64,000 nucleotides of DNA from positions 1 through 64,000 of the forward strand of contig CAZBZV010000001.1 of NCBI GenBank assembly GCA_964496505.1, given 5' to 3'. Shown piece after piece: positions 1-8,738 of the stretch (the first letter of the stretch is position 1; each line of letters starts with the position of its first letter). This DNA comes from JAABVY01 sp964496505. Lineage in GTDB: Bacteria; Zixibacteria; MSB-5A5; JAABVY01. A program made the translations under genes and the position numbers. Below the pieces are notes generated by a model that searched no databases, was not told the origin of the DNA, and saw only the letters and a list, made by a program, of their open reading frames with translations.

Positions 1-2
1 TG

Positions 3-413
3 GCCAAAAAGGAAGTCTCGATGCTTGAGCGCGAGATGAAAAAGCTGCAGAAGGTACTGGGCGGCATAAAAGAAATGAACCGTCTGCCCGGTCTGGTGTA
101 TATAGTTGATGCTAAGAAAGAAAAGATTGCTGTGGCAGAAGCGGCAAAACTGAAGATACCGATTATCGCAATCGTTGATACCAATTCCGATCCCGATCCG
201 ATTGATTTTCCGATTGCGGGAAATGATGATGCGATAAAATCGATCAGAGTAATTACACATCAGATTTCCGATGCGGCAATCGAATCGGCTAACCGGCTCA
301 AGGAAGGTTCGCAGATTGCTGAAAAAGCCTCGAGTGAGGAAAAACCGGAAGCAAGGCCGGCAGAAAGAAAAGAGACAGTGACACAGGCATCTGATAGCGA
401 AGGAGAAAAATAA
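3..413 (+). CDS. rpsB: 30S ribosomal protein S2, C-terminal part (cut by window edge)
   Basis: This is the C-terminal part of ribosomal protein S2, a small-subunit protein needed to load S1 and initiate translation. The reading frame is open from base 3. It shows S2 hallmarks: a KKE start of the fragment, an REMKKLQK helix, the LGGIKEMNRLPG stretch, and the segment around IPIIAIVDTNSDPDPID followed by IAGNDDAIKSIR. After the conserved core comes a charged tail of about 35 residues rich in Glu, Lys and Ala, longer than in E. coli S2. The gene ends one base before tsf, the usual rpsB-tsf order. The N-terminus lies outside the window. Confidence 0.96.
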   Translation, partial: AKKEVSMLEREMKKLQKVLGGIKEMNRLPGLVYIVDAKKEKIAVAEAAKLKIPIIAIVDTNSDPDPIDFPIAGNDDAIKSIRVITHQISDAAIESANRLKEGSQIAEKASSEEKPEARPAERKETVTQASDSEGEK

Positions 414-414
414 A

Positions 415-1008
415 ATGGCTATCTCAGCGAAGACTGTAAAAGAACTGCGCGACAAAACTAATGCTGGAATGATGGATTGCAAGAAAGCGCTGGAAGAGAG
501 CGGGGGAGATCTGGAGAAAGCTGTTGAGGTGCTGCGTGAAAAAGGCATAGCCAAGGCCGCCAAAAAATCCGGCCGCACTACCAATGAGGGGATAGTAGCC
601 TCGTACATCCATCCCGGCGACAAACTGGGCGTGCTGCTGGAGGTAAACTGCGAGACGGATTTTGTGGCCAAGACCGATGATTTCAAGAATCTGGTTCACG
701 ACATCTCCATGCAGGTTGCGGCCGCCAATCCGCTGGTGGTCAGCCGCGAGGAGCTTCCGCAGGAAGTTCTGGAGAAAGAAAAACAGATTTATAAAACCCA
801 GGCTTTGAATGAAGGCAAGCCTGAAAAGATCGTCGAGAAAATAGTTGACGGTCGAATTGAAAAGTATTACAAGGAAGTCTGTCTTCTGGAGCAGCCTTTC
901 ATTCGCGACCAGGATAAATCCGTAACCGATCTATTAAACGAAGCGATTTCCACCCTCGGAGAAAACATCACAATAAAACGGTTCTGCCGTTACAGACTCG
1001 GAGAATAA
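415..1008 (+). CDS. tsf: Elongation factor Ts, short form
   Basis: EF-Ts is the guanine nucleotide exchange factor that recycles EF-Tu. The 197-residue product begins with the conserved N-terminal UBA-like region (VKELRDKTNAGMMDCKKAL) and carries the exchange motif CETDFVAKTDDF near residue 80. Proteobacterial EF-Ts is about 280 residues; this one has only one core subdomain, like the short forms of thermophiles and chloroplast relatives. The start ATG follows the rpsB stop by one base and sits behind GGAG, so the pair is probably translationally coupled. It is followed within five bases by pyrH. Confidence 0.96.
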   Translation: MAISAKTVKELRDKTNAGMMDCKKALEESGGDLEKAVEVLREKGIAKAAKKSGRTTNEGIVASYIHPGDKLGVLLEVNCETDFVAKTDDFKNLVHDISMQVAAANPLVVSREELPQEVLEKEKQIYKTQALNEGKPEKIVEKIVDGRIEKYYKEVCLLEQPFIRDQDKSVTDLLNEAISTLGENITIKRFCRYRLGE

Positions 1009-1013
1009 GTCTG

Positions 1014-1742
1014 GTGGGATCACCGGTGTACAATAAAATTCTGCTAAAGCTCTCTGGCGAGGCTTTAATGGGAAAAGGGGAGTTCGGCATCGACGCCGAC
1101 ACCCTTAAATATATTTCTGCCGAAATTATTAATGCTAAGAACCTCGGAGTCGAGATTGCTGTGGTCATAGGCGGCGGAAATATTTACCGTGGAACCAACG
1201 TGGCATCCCTGGGGATCAGCCGCGCCACAGGTGATTATATGGGCATGCTGGCGACCGTGATCAATTCGCTGGCTCTGCAGGACTGTCTGGAGACCTTTTT
1301 CGTGGAAACCCGGGTAATGACCGCTTTGCAGATCGACGCGGTGGCCGAAAAATATGTCCGCCGCAGAGCGTTGCGCCATCTGGAAAAAGGGCGTATTGCG
1401 ATTTTCGGAGCCGGCACCGGCAATCCCTATTTTACAACCGACACCGCGGCGGCCTTGAGAGCCATGGAGATTCAGGCCGATGCGCTTATTAAGGCTACCA
1501 AGGTTGACGGTGTCTACAGCGCTGACCCGGTAAAGGATCCTAACGCGAAATTTTATCCGGAGATTTCTTATAAGGAGATGTTGAATCTCGAATTGAAGGT
1601 TATGGATGCTTCGGCGACCCTGCTTTGCAAAGAAAACAATATTCCCATTTTGGTATTTAATCTTTATAATAAGGGTGAGCTGGAGCGCCTTGTAATGGGC
1701 GAGAAAGTTGGTACAAAAATATTTTCCAAGGAGCAGGCATGA
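1014..1742 (+). CDS. pyrH: UMP kinase
   Basis: UMP kinase converts UMP to UDP in pyrimidine synthesis and is an essential cytosolic homohexamer. The 242-residue sequence matches the usual length and has the amino-acid-kinase signatures KLSGEALMG near residue 13, GGGNIYRG near 53, and the C-terminal KATKVDGVYSADP nucleotide-binding segment. The start is GTG at 1014, preceded by GGAG about ten bases upstream; a second in-frame GTG at 1026 is possible. The stop overlaps the start of frr by four bases (ATGA), the standard tsf-pyrH-frr arrangement. Confidence 0.96.
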   Translation: MGSPVYNKILLKLSGEALMGKGEFGIDADTLKYISAEIINAKNLGVEIAVVIGGGNIYRGTNVASLGISRATGDYMGMLATVINSLALQDCLETFFVETRVMTALQIDAVAEKYVRRRALRHLEKGRIAIFGAGTGNPYFTTDTAAALRAMEIQADALIKATKVDGVYSADPVKDPNAKFYPEISYKEMLNLELKVMDASATLLCKENNIPILVFNLYNKGELERLVMGEKVGTKIFSKEQA

Positions 1743-2296
1743 TTAACCAAATTACGAAGAGCACGGAGGAACGGCTGAGGAAATCGGCCGAAGCCGTCAG
1801 GCAGCAGATGGCATCTATAAGATCCGGCAAGGCGTCGACTTCGCTTCTTGATGGAATTAAGGTTGAATATTACGGCACCCAGACACCGTTAAATCAGGTT
1901 GCAACTATTTCTGCCCCGGAACCGAGACTGATCATAATTCAGCCCTGGGAAAAAACTGTTGTCGATGAAATCAACAAAGCTATTCAGGCCTCAAACCTGG
2001 GACTCAATCCGCAGGTCGACGGCCAGATAATCCGGATTCCGATTCCGCCGCTTTCCGAAGAGCGCCGCAAGGAACTGGCCAAGCATGTGAAAGATATGGC
2101 CGAAAACGGCAGGGTGGCTATGCGCAACATCCGCCGTGATGCCAATGATGAGCTCAAGAAAGCGGAGAAGGAAAAGAAGATATCGGAAGATCAGATGCAT
2201 GACGGCCTGAAAAAGGTCCAGGAGCTTCTGGACAAGTATACCGGCATAGTTGATGAGATAATGCAGGCAAAAGAAAAAGAGCTAATGGAAGTCTGA
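1739..2296 (+). CDS. frr: Ribosome recycling factor
   Basis: Ribosome recycling factor splits post-termination ribosomes together with EF-G. The 185-residue product has the classic family features: an N-terminal helix ending with IRSGKAS near residue 27, the EYYGTQTPLNQVA segment, PEPRLIIIQPWEK in domain II, and the C-terminal long helices with RRDANDELK. The length is that of E. coli RRF. It begins inside the pyrH stop (ATGA) and is followed three bases after its stop by uppS, so it is part of a single translation/envelope operon. Confidence 0.97.
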   Translation: MINQITKSTEERLRKSAEAVRQQMASIRSGKASTSLLDGIKVEYYGTQTPLNQVATISAPEPRLIIIQPWEKTVVDEINKAIQASNLGLNPQVDGQIIRIPIPPLSEERRKELAKHVKDMAENGRVAMRNIRRDANDELKKAEKEKKISEDQMHDGLKKVQELLDKYTGIVDEIMQAKEKELMEV

Positions 2297-2299
2297 CCT

Positions 2300-3052
2300 T
2301 TGTCTTTAGAAGATCTCAAGAAACAGATTAAGGAAACCGGAAATGTCCCCCGTCACGTGGCTATTATTATGGATGGTAACGGCCGCTGGGCAAGAAAGCG
2401 CGGACTTAAGCGTACCGAGGGACATAAGGCGGGTGTGAAGGCCGTTCAGCGTGTGGTCAGGCTGGCGCATCCTCTGGGCGTTAAATATCTGACACTGTAT
2501 ACATTCTCGATCGAAAACTGGAAACGTCCCAAGTCCGAAGTGGCTTATATTATGAAGCTGCTGTACAATACCACACGTTCCGAGCTGGATGAGCTTCATG
2601 AAAACAAAGTTAAGCTGATCGCCACCGGGAGGATTTCCGGAATCCCGCAGACCAGCCGCATGATGCTTCGTAAAGCTATAAGAAAAACCGCAAATAACAA
2701 TGGATTGGTGCTGAATCTGGCGCTCAATTACGGAGGGCGCACAGAGATAATCGATGCTGTCAAAAAACTCGTTAAGGATGTTAAAAAGGGCAATCTTTCT
2801 GAGAGAAAAATAACACCCGAATTATTCGAGAGCTATCTGTATACCTGCGAATTGCCCGATCCCGATCTTTTGATACGTACTTCGGGCGAGATGCGTCTTT
2901 CCAACTTCCTGCTCTGGCAGACATATTATACCGAGCTGCATATAACCGATGTGTTATGGCCGGATTACAAGGAAGAGGATTTCTGCAGGGCGGTTATCGA
3001 TTATCAAAACCGCGAGCGGCGTTTCGGCCGGCTCGCAAAAAAATCCCAATGA
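2300..3052 (+). CDS. uppS: Undecaprenyl diphosphate synthase (isoprenyl transferase)
   Basis: UppS adds isopentenyl units to farnesyl diphosphate to make the C55 lipid carrier for peptidoglycan and O-antigen. The 250-residue protein has the catalytic HVAIIMDGNGRWA motif near residue 20, the FSIENWKRP segment near 68, and DPDLLIRTSGE with RLSNFLLWQ near 200. The start is TTG at 2300, backed by GGAAG at 2287-2291 with good spacing; no ATG or GTG lies at the proper distance before the family core. Its stop overlaps the cdsA start (ATGA at 3049). The chemistry is certain; product length cannot be read from sequence. Confidence 0.95.
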   Translation: MSLEDLKKQIKETGNVPRHVAIIMDGNGRWARKRGLKRTEGHKAGVKAVQRVVRLAHPLGVKYLTLYTFSIENWKRPKSEVAYIMKLLYNTTRSELDELHENKVKLIATGRISGIPQTSRMMLRKAIRKTANNNGLVLNLALNYGGRTEIIDAVKKLVKDVKKGNLSERKITPELFESYLYTCELPDPDLLIRTSGEMRLSNFLLWQTYYTELHITDVLWPDYKEEDFCRAVIDYQNRERRFGRLAKKSQ

Positions 3053-3870
3053 AAGAACTGTTCACAAGGGTAATGGTGGCTGTGATAGCCATACCCCTCA
3101 TTGCCGCAATCATACTTTATGGTAAAGCCCCCACTGTTATATTCGTAAATATTCTTGTGTGTGTAGCATTATGGGAATACTACAAGCTTTCCGGTATCCG
3201 CATAAAATTCTTCTCCCAGATTTTCATAATATTGCAGGGTGTAGCGACCTCATGGCTGGTTTTCTACTACGGTGAGACAGCCCTGTTTTACAGTGTGCTG
3301 GCGGCATTCGTAATTCTGGGATTGTCGAATATCTTCAGGCGCGATTTTGCATTGGCAACCACCCGCATGGTGCACATGTTCTACGGATTCTTCTACGTGA
3401 TGCTGTTTAATTTCCTGATTTTGATTCGAGAGCTGGATATTATCCGTTACGACGACTATCGCTGGGGCGCATTCTGGATATGGTTCCTGTTTGCGGTGAT
3501 ATTTGCCTGTGATACCGCCGCCTATTTTATAGGCAAACCGTTCGGACGGATCAAATTCTCGCCCACCGTATCGCCCAACAAGACGGTTGAAGGCTTTATT
3601 GCCGGGCTGGTGTTCGGATCGCTGGCCGCCTATGTCTTCTCTCTGTTTGCGCTACAGGATATCGCCAAATGGAAGATGGTGCTGGTGGGATTTCTGATAG
3701 CATTAATTGGGCAGTTTGCCGATCTGATGGAATCGCTTTTCAAACGCCGTATGGGCGTCAAGGATTCATCGAGTATAATTCCGGGCCACGGCGGTGTGTT
3801 GGACAGATTCGACTCAACATTACTGGCTTTGCCTACGTTATATTTTTTATTGAAATATTTTATCTATTAG
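3049..3870 (+). CDS. cdsA: Phosphatidate cytidylyltransferase
   Basis: CdsA makes CDP-diacylglycerol from phosphatidate and CTP, the branch point of phospholipid synthesis. The protein of about 273 residues is polytopic, and the C-terminal part carries the family signature as DTAAYFIGKPFGRIKFSPTV and later DLMESLFKRRMGVKDSS followed by PGHGGVLDRFDS. I start it at ATG 3049, which overlaps the uppS stop, rather than at an upstream in-frame ATG (2956) whose extra 31 residues would be read from inside uppS and look nothing like the family. It closes the rpsB-cdsA operon. Confidence 0.95.
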   Translation: MKELFTRVMVAVIAIPLIAAIILYGKAPTVIFVNILVCVALWEYYKLSGIRIKFFSQIFIILQGVATSWLVFYYGETALFYSVLAAFVILGLSNIFRRDFALATTRMVHMFYGFFYVMLFNFLILIRELDIIRYDDYRWGAFWIWFLFAVIFACDTAAYFIGKPFGRIKFSPTVSPNKTVEGFIAGLVFGSLAAYVFSLFALQDIAKWKMVLVGFLIALIGQFADLMESLFKRRMGVKDSSSIIPGHGGVLDRFDSTLLALPTLYFLLKYFIY

Positions 3871-3891
3871 ATTAAATGCGGAGCTTTATAT

Positions 3892-4563
3892 ATGTTTACC
3901 TGCGATACACTCAGAAAAAATGCTGAAAAAATCTGGGAGACCAATTTCAACCATCCCTTTGTGCAAGGGATCGGTAAGGGTACTCTCGATAAGGAGATAT
4001 TCAAGTATTATCTCAAGCAGGACTATGTCTACCTGATCGGTTTCTCGCGCTTCTTTGGTCTTGCCACAGCCAAGGGCGATCAACTGGCTCAGATGCAGAT
4101 GCTCTCGAAAGTCCTGGAGGCGACTTTGAATATCGAGATGGATTTGCACCGTCAGATTTGTGCCGATTTTGATATCAGCCCCGAAGAACTTGAGTCCACC
4201 AAACCCTCGCCCAACTGCCTGGCCTACACCTCTTATCTTCTCTCGACAGCCTATCAGGGCGGTACTGCGGAGGTTATAACAGTGTTATTGCCATGCAGCT
4301 GGGGATATGTGGAAATAGCTCATCGCCTGAAGGAGAAAGGGCTTCCTGGTGACAAGCATTACCGGCAGTGGATCGAAACTTACTCCTCGCGGGAATTCTG
4401 GGATTTAAATGAATGGCTTAAATCTGAATTTAACCGTCTGGCTGAAGGCATATCGGATACAAAGGCGAAAAATCTGCAGGAGATATTCAATTTTTCTTCA
4501 CTGTGGGAATATATGTTCTGGGAGATGGCCTATAAACAGCAGAACTGGCCGATTGAGCTATAG
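3892..4563 (+). CDS. tenA: TenA-family thiaminase II / aminopyrimidine aminohydrolase
   Basis: The TenA family hydrolyses aminopyrimidines to salvage the HMP half of thiamine. The 223-residue all-helical protein matches family length, and the active-site set of Bacillus TenA is intact at near-identical positions: Asp44 (in LKQDYVYL), Tyr112, catalytic Cys135 (in LLPCSWGYVE), Tyr139, Tyr164 and a C-terminal Glu211 (FWEMAY). It begins 21 bases after cdsA with a good GCGGAG ribosome site. No other thiamine gene and no TPP riboswitch is visible here, so the link to salvage rests on the family alone. Confidence 0.9.
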   Translation: MFTCDTLRKNAEKIWETNFNHPFVQGIGKGTLDKEIFKYYLKQDYVYLIGFSRFFGLATAKGDQLAQMQMLSKVLEATLNIEMDLHRQICADFDISPEELESTKPSPNCLAYTSYLLSTAYQGGTAEVITVLLPCSWGYVEIAHRLKEKGLPGDKHYRQWIETYSSREFWDLNEWLKSEFNRLAEGISDTKAKNLQEIFNFSSLWEYMFWEMAYKQQNWPIEL

Positions 4564-4628
4564 AAAATAACGATTGACTTTGAGCATTAAATAGATTTCA
4601 TAAGAAGAATTGAAAAACGGATTAGAGA

Positions 4629-5567
4629 ATGAAAAAGCTTCTTGATCATATATTCTTCCTGCGTCCGATGCTGCTTCTGCCTATCTGGACGATTGCAATT
4701 CTGGGAGTCAGGGCTGCTGATGTGCGCGAGATGGCCAGCCCTCTGAGTATTGCCGACATTCAGGCTGTTCTGCCGGATGCCCTTTTGATGCTGCTTCTGA
4801 CCGGGCTTCTTTACGGCGCGACATATATATATAACCAGATATATGATGTCGAATCCGACCGTCAGAACAAAAAGCTGTTCTTCCTGACCGATAGAATAAT
4901 ATCATTTAATTCTGCCTATGTTCTGGTTGCGGTCCTGAATGCCGTATCGGTTATAGGAGCGTTTTTTGTCAATACCACTCTGGGAGTCTTATTCCTGATA
5001 GTGACGGTGCTTGGCATATTGTATTCTCATCCCAAGGTCAATTACAAGGGCCGGGCAGGCAAAGCGCTCTGGTCGAATATGTTCGGATGCGGTATGGTGC
5101 CGTTTTTGATAGGATGGGCCTTTTTCGAGGGCTCAATAAGCATGGAGGCGGTTTTGAAATCATTGCCGTATATGCTGGCGGTGGGCGCTATTTATTTCAA
5201 TACCACTCTGCCGGATCGTGAAGGCGACAAAAAGGTCGGCAAAAAAACTTACGGTGTGATCTGGACAGTCCAGCACTGTCAGGCCTCGGCTCTGGCGCGT
5301 CTGGCGTTTGCGATTCTGTTTGCGTTTATGGCGGGCGATTATGCCGTCCTAATAGCTGCCGGGCTTTCCTCGATTCTTTTTATCAAAGCCTTCAGCTCGC
5401 AGCAGATTTCCGACTCGGTGAATGCGACCCAGGCCGCGATTCTTCTTTTGATGATAATGGCCTGCATTTATTTCCCGATCTTTGTGATAATTGCCGGCGG
5501 CAGCCTGCTGGCTACCCGCGCTTACTACAAATGGCGTTTTGATCTGGCCTACCCCAAACTGAAATAG
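4629..5567 (+). CDS. UbiA-family prenyltransferase
   Basis: Integral-membrane aromatic or polyol prenyltransferase of the UbiA superfamily (312 residues, about eight to nine membrane segments). Both metal-diphosphate motifs are present: N69-x3-D73-x3-D77 in YNQIYDVESDRQNK and D196-REG-D200 in the second. The N-terminal RPMLLLPIW is also typical. Members transfer prenyl chains to hydroxybenzoate, DHNA, chlorophyllide, heme or glycerol phosphate; no neighbour points to a quinone or heme pathway, so the acceptor is unknown. It stands alone, 65 bases after tenA and about 90 bases before the next gene. Confidence 0.85.
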   Translation: MKKLLDHIFFLRPMLLLPIWTIAILGVRAADVREMASPLSIADIQAVLPDALLMLLLTGLLYGATYIYNQIYDVESDRQNKKLFFLTDRIISFNSAYVLVAVLNAVSVIGAFFVNTTLGVLFLIVTVLGILYSHPKVNYKGRAGKALWSNMFGCGMVPFLIGWAFFEGSISMEAVLKSLPYMLAVGAIYFNTTLPDREGDKKVGKKTYGVIWTVQHCQASALARLAFAILFAFMAGDYAVLIAAGLSSILFIKAFSSQQISDSVNATQAAILLLMIMACIYFPIFVIIAGGSLLATRAYYKWRFDLAYPKLK

Positions 5568-5608
5568 GCAAATCGGTTTATTACATCTCCTTAATCTTAA
5601 AATTTTAG

Positions 5609-5637
5609 TTGCCAATCATATTCAGCCTTAATAATAT
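5609..5637 (+). promoter_or_regulatory. Sigma-70-type promoter for the NlpC/P60 lipoprotein gene
   Basis: TTGCCA (5609-5614), a 17-base spacer and TAATAT (5632-5637) lie directly upstream of a CGGAGG ribosome site and the ATG at 5655. The hexamer matches and ideal spacing make this a credible promoter for the nlpC-membrane protein-uvrC run; it is inferred from sequence only. Confidence 0.45.
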
Positions 5638-5654
5638 AAACCGGAGGCTGTTGT

Positions 5655-6164
5655 ATGAAATTTTTTGTAATCATTGCATTATCGTTTTTATTTGCATGTC
5701 AACCGGCTGTGCGCTTTTCAGGTGAAAAAAACAACGATGTGCCGGTTAGTGGAGATCAGGATGGCGGTGTTGTAGAAGATAATTCAGGCAATGTCGACAA
5801 AGGCCGCATGGGCAAAATCATTGCCGGATATCTTCGCACACCCTACAAGAGCGGCGGCACGGGAAAGCTGGGCCTGGATTGCTCAGGGCTGGTGTATGTG
5901 GTTTATCGAGATTACAACGGAACCCGCCTTCCGGCCAATACCGATAAGCTTTACCGGAATTTGAAAAAGGTGGATTATAGAAATATAAAATACGGTGATC
6001 TGGTGTTTTTTACATTTGACGGCACTCCGGTTTCACATGTGGGTATCTATGTCGGCAACGACAAGTTCGTACATGCCTCGAAAACGAGGGGCGTGGTAAT
6101 TTCCGAAATTACCGATGATTATTACCGTCAGAATTATAAGGGCACGAGACGCGTATTTCGTTAG
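5655..6164 (+). CDS. NlpC/P60-family peptidoglycan hydrolase lipoprotein
   Basis: Predicted lipid-anchored cell-wall peptidase of 169 residues. A short hydrophobic signal ends in the lipobox FLFAC with Cys15 as the lipidation site. After an acidic linker comes an NlpC/P60 domain with catalytic Cys76 (LDCSGLVY), His128 (VSHVGIYVG) and a third polar residue, His140 (FVHAS). Such enzymes usually cut the gamma-D-Glu to diamino-acid bond of peptidoglycan stems. It has its own promoter and a strong ribosome site. It resembles Spr/NlpC lipoproteins of other diderms. Confidence 0.9.
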   Translation: MKFFVIIALSFLFACQPAVRFSGEKNNDVPVSGDQDGGVVEDNSGNVDKGRMGKIIAGYLRTPYKSGGTGKLGLDCSGLVYVVYRDYNGTRLPANTDKLYRNLKKVDYRNIKYGDLVFFTFDGTPVSHVGIYVGNDKFVHASKTRGVVISEITDDYYRQNYKGTRRVFR

Positions 6165-6180
6165 AGAAGCCGAATTTGCT

Positions 6181-6840
6181 ATGAATGCACGATCAATATT
6201 CTGGATAATTTTAATTCTGTGGGCCGGCGGCCTGTTCGCGCTTCTGTATTTTACGGGTATAATATCGCCCTTCGGAGATTTGATTCCCGAGAAATCGATA
6301 CTCGAACAGGTTTTCTATTCCCTGGTGCTGGCGCCCTATCCGGCTTTTTTGGTTTATATGACCATGCGAAAGTCGGAGCAGACACTGGCATTCCAGCGTC
6401 TGCTTTTAAGCTCGGCTTCGTATGCATTGATTGTTTTCGTGCTTCAGATAATGATATTTATACTCGATGAGGCCTCGATCAGCCTGATTCTCCCGGCCAC
6501 CTCGAATCTTTACAATGCCGCTCTTGCGGATCAGATTTCGGCCTATTCACGTGTACCGATTCTATCGCAGTTTCTGGCAATACTGCTCTTTGTTGGCGCC
6601 TATGTCGCCAAATCAGTCAAGCCGGGAGATGATATCGGCAAGCCGGTGGCAATCGGCCTGATTTATTATATCCCGTATCTGATCGGATTTTACCTGACAC
6701 ATCTGGCCTGGCAGTCATATTTCGCAACACTATTGGAGCCGCCCAATAAAATAAATTTACTTTTAGTCTTCATTCATTGGATTCCAACCGTATATTTTCT
6801 GATACTGACATATATTTACTCGATTAAAAGTAAAAAATGA
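6181..6840 (+). CDS. Hypothetical polytopic membrane protein
   Basis: I do not recognise a family. The product of about 219 residues has roughly six hydrophobic segments (near residues 7-27, 45-60, 75-97, 125-145, 160-180 and 195-213) and ends in a basic tail. I place the start at ATG 6181, 16 bases after the nlpC stop, rather than at an upstream in-frame ATG that would overlap nlpC by 50 bases. Its stop overlaps the uvrC start by four bases, so it is translated in one operon with uvrC, but nothing suggests a DNA-repair role. Confidence 0.75.
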   Translation: MNARSIFWIILILWAGGLFALLYFTGIISPFGDLIPEKSILEQVFYSLVLAPYPAFLVYMTMRKSEQTLAFQRLLLSSASYALIVFVLQIMIFILDEASISLILPATSNLYNAALADQISAYSRVPILSQFLAILLFVGAYVAKSVKPGDDIGKPVAIGLIYYIPYLIGFYLTHLAWQSYFATLLEPPNKINLLLVFIHWIPTVYFLILTYIYSIKSKK

Positions 6841-8660
6841 GTGAAGCTTTAGACAAACTTGCCGTAAAACTTAAAAATCTGCCCGACCATCCCGGCGTCT
6901 ATCTGATGAAAAATGCGCGGGGTAAGATTATTTATATCGGTAAAGCGCGCAATCTCAAAAACCGGGTCAGGACATATTTCCAGAAAGGCCGTCCCGCCGA
7001 TCCCAAGACCGAGGCTCTGGTCTCCAAAATCCGCGATTTCGAATTCTATGTCACCGATTCGGAAATCGAGGCGTTGATCCTGGAATCTAACCTGGTCAAG
7101 GAACATCGTCCGATTTATAATGTCAACCTCAAGGATGATAAGCGCTTTCCGTACCTGAAGGTGACTGTGGATGAGCCTTTTCCGCGTGTTTTAGTTGTGC
7201 GCAGGCTCAGGAAAGACAAAGCGCGTTATTTCGGACCGTATACCGAGGTCAAAAAGATGCGCCAGACATTACGCTTTATATTCAAATATTTCAATATACG
7301 CACCTGCAACTACCGGCTTCCCGATAAGAAAGTAAAGCTATGCCTTGAATACGATATCAAACGCTGCCCCGGACCGTGCGAGGATTTTATCACGGAAGAG
7401 GATTACCGTAAACGTGTCGATGAAGTCCTCATGCTTCTTTCGGGACGATCGGGAGAATTGATCGATCAGCTTAGAGATCGCATGCAGAAACTTTCCGATG
7501 AGATGGAGTTCGAGGAGGCCGCCAAGCTTCGTGATATGATCGATGCTATCGAATCGGTGCGCCAGAGACAGAGGGTGATGGCCGACCGCTGGGTGGATCG
7601 TGATATCGCGGCCTTTGCAAGGTCGGCCGCCGATGCCGCCTTTGTTGTTCTGCAGATTCGTGAGGGCGTGCTGATTGGACGGCAGCATTTTTATATGAAA
7701 ATCAGGCCGGAGAATACTGACACCGAAATCGCCGAGGGCTTTCTGAAACAGCATTATATGCACAACAGTTCTCTGCCGACCGAGATTTACATTTCGCATG
7801 ATGTTGAAGAGAAGGAGCTTCTGGAAAAATGGCTTTCCAGCAAGATCGATAGGCATGTAAAAATATTTGTGCCGCAAAAAGGGGAGAAGCTCAAGCTGGT
7901 GGAGATGGCGCATTCCAATGCCGCGCTTCTTCTAAACGAGCTCCTGATTCAAAAACAGGAATACAAGGAAAGGATTCCGGAAATCGTGCTCAGGTTGCAA
8001 CAGGATTTACGTCTGGAGAAAACCCCGGTTACTATGACCGCCTTTGATATTTCCAACCTTGGCCAGGATGATAAGGTCGGATCGCTTGTGTATTTCGAAA
8101 AGGGCAAGCCCAAGAAATCCGAGTACCGTCATTTCAAGATTAAGACGGTACGCGGTCAGGATGATTATGCTTCACTGCGCGAAATCGTCTTCAGATATTT
8201 CCGCAGGCTAAGAACCGAGGATCGCGATAAGCCTGATCTTCTGGTAATAGACGGCGGTAAGGGACAGCTTTCGGCGGGACTGGACGCATTAAAGGCGCTC
8301 GATATAAAAGACCAGCAGGTAATAGGACTGGCCAAACGCCTGGAGGAAGTCTTTCTTCCCGGCCAGAAAGAAAGTGTCATGATTCCCAAAGCGTCACCCT
8401 CACTGAGGCTGATTCAGCGCCTGCGTAACGAGGCGCATCGCTTCGCAATCGAATACAACCGCAAGCTTCGCGGCAAACGCACGATAGGCACCGAGCTTCA
8501 GAAAATCCCCGGCATAGGTCCGAAGAAAGCCGAGACATTGCTTAAGCATTTCGGCTCGGTCAAAAAGATCAAGGAGCTTAACGCCGACCAGATTATAGAA
8601 GCCCCGAATATAGGCAAATCCGACGCGGACAAGATTGTTGCCTATTTTTCCTCCAAGTAG
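6837..8660 (+). CDS. uvrC: UvrABC excinuclease subunit C
   Basis: UvrC makes the two incisions in nucleotide excision repair. The 607-residue protein has all domains in order: an N-terminal GIY-YIG nuclease (GVYLMKN at residue 20 and IIYIGKARNLKNR), a cysteine-rich region with the pattern RTCNYRLP...CLEYDIKRCPGPC near 155-180, a UVR motif that binds UvrB near 205-240, an RNase H-like 5'-incision domain (AFDISNLG, then DLLVIDGGKGQL near 450) and a C-terminal helix-hairpin-helix pair (IPGIGPKKAETLL). Length matches the family. The start ATG overlaps the preceding gene (ATGA). No uvrA or uvrB is nearby. Confidence 0.97.
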   Translation: MSEALDKLAVKLKNLPDHPGVYLMKNARGKIIYIGKARNLKNRVRTYFQKGRPADPKTEALVSKIRDFEFYVTDSEIEALILESNLVKEHRPIYNVNLKDDKRFPYLKVTVDEPFPRVLVVRRLRKDKARYFGPYTEVKKMRQTLRFIFKYFNIRTCNYRLPDKKVKLCLEYDIKRCPGPCEDFITEEDYRKRVDEVLMLLSGRSGELIDQLRDRMQKLSDEMEFEEAAKLRDMIDAIESVRQRQRVMADRWVDRDIAAFARSAADAAFVVLQIREGVLIGRQHFYMKIRPENTDTEIAEGFLKQHYMHNSSLPTEIYISHDVEEKELLEKWLSSKIDRHVKIFVPQKGEKLKLVEMAHSNAALLLNELLIQKQEYKERIPEIVLRLQQDLRLEKTPVTMTAFDISNLGQDDKVGSLVYFEKGKPKKSEYRHFKIKTVRGQDDYASLREIVFRYFRRLRTEDRDKPDLLVIDGGKGQLSAGLDALKALDIKDQQVIGLAKRLEEVFLPGQKESVMIPKASPSLRLIQRLRNEAHRFAIEYNRKLRGKRTIGTELQKIPGIGPKKAETLLKHFGSVKKIKELNADQIIEAPNIGKSDADKIVAYFSSK

Positions 8661-8738
8661 AAAGTGATTGCTTTTTCTATGAAAATCTCTATTATGCATT
8701 AAGCTACATATAATCAATTATCTATCAGGGAGGGAAAG

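Noticed and set aside
2956..3048. N-terminal extension of cdsA from an upstream ATG
   Set aside because: It would be read inside uppS, is Arg/Gly-rich and unlike CdsA; ATG 3049 overlaps the uppS stop in the usual ATGA way.
3871..3891. TPP riboswitch upstream of tenA
   Set aside because: The gap is only 21 bases, too short for any riboswitch.
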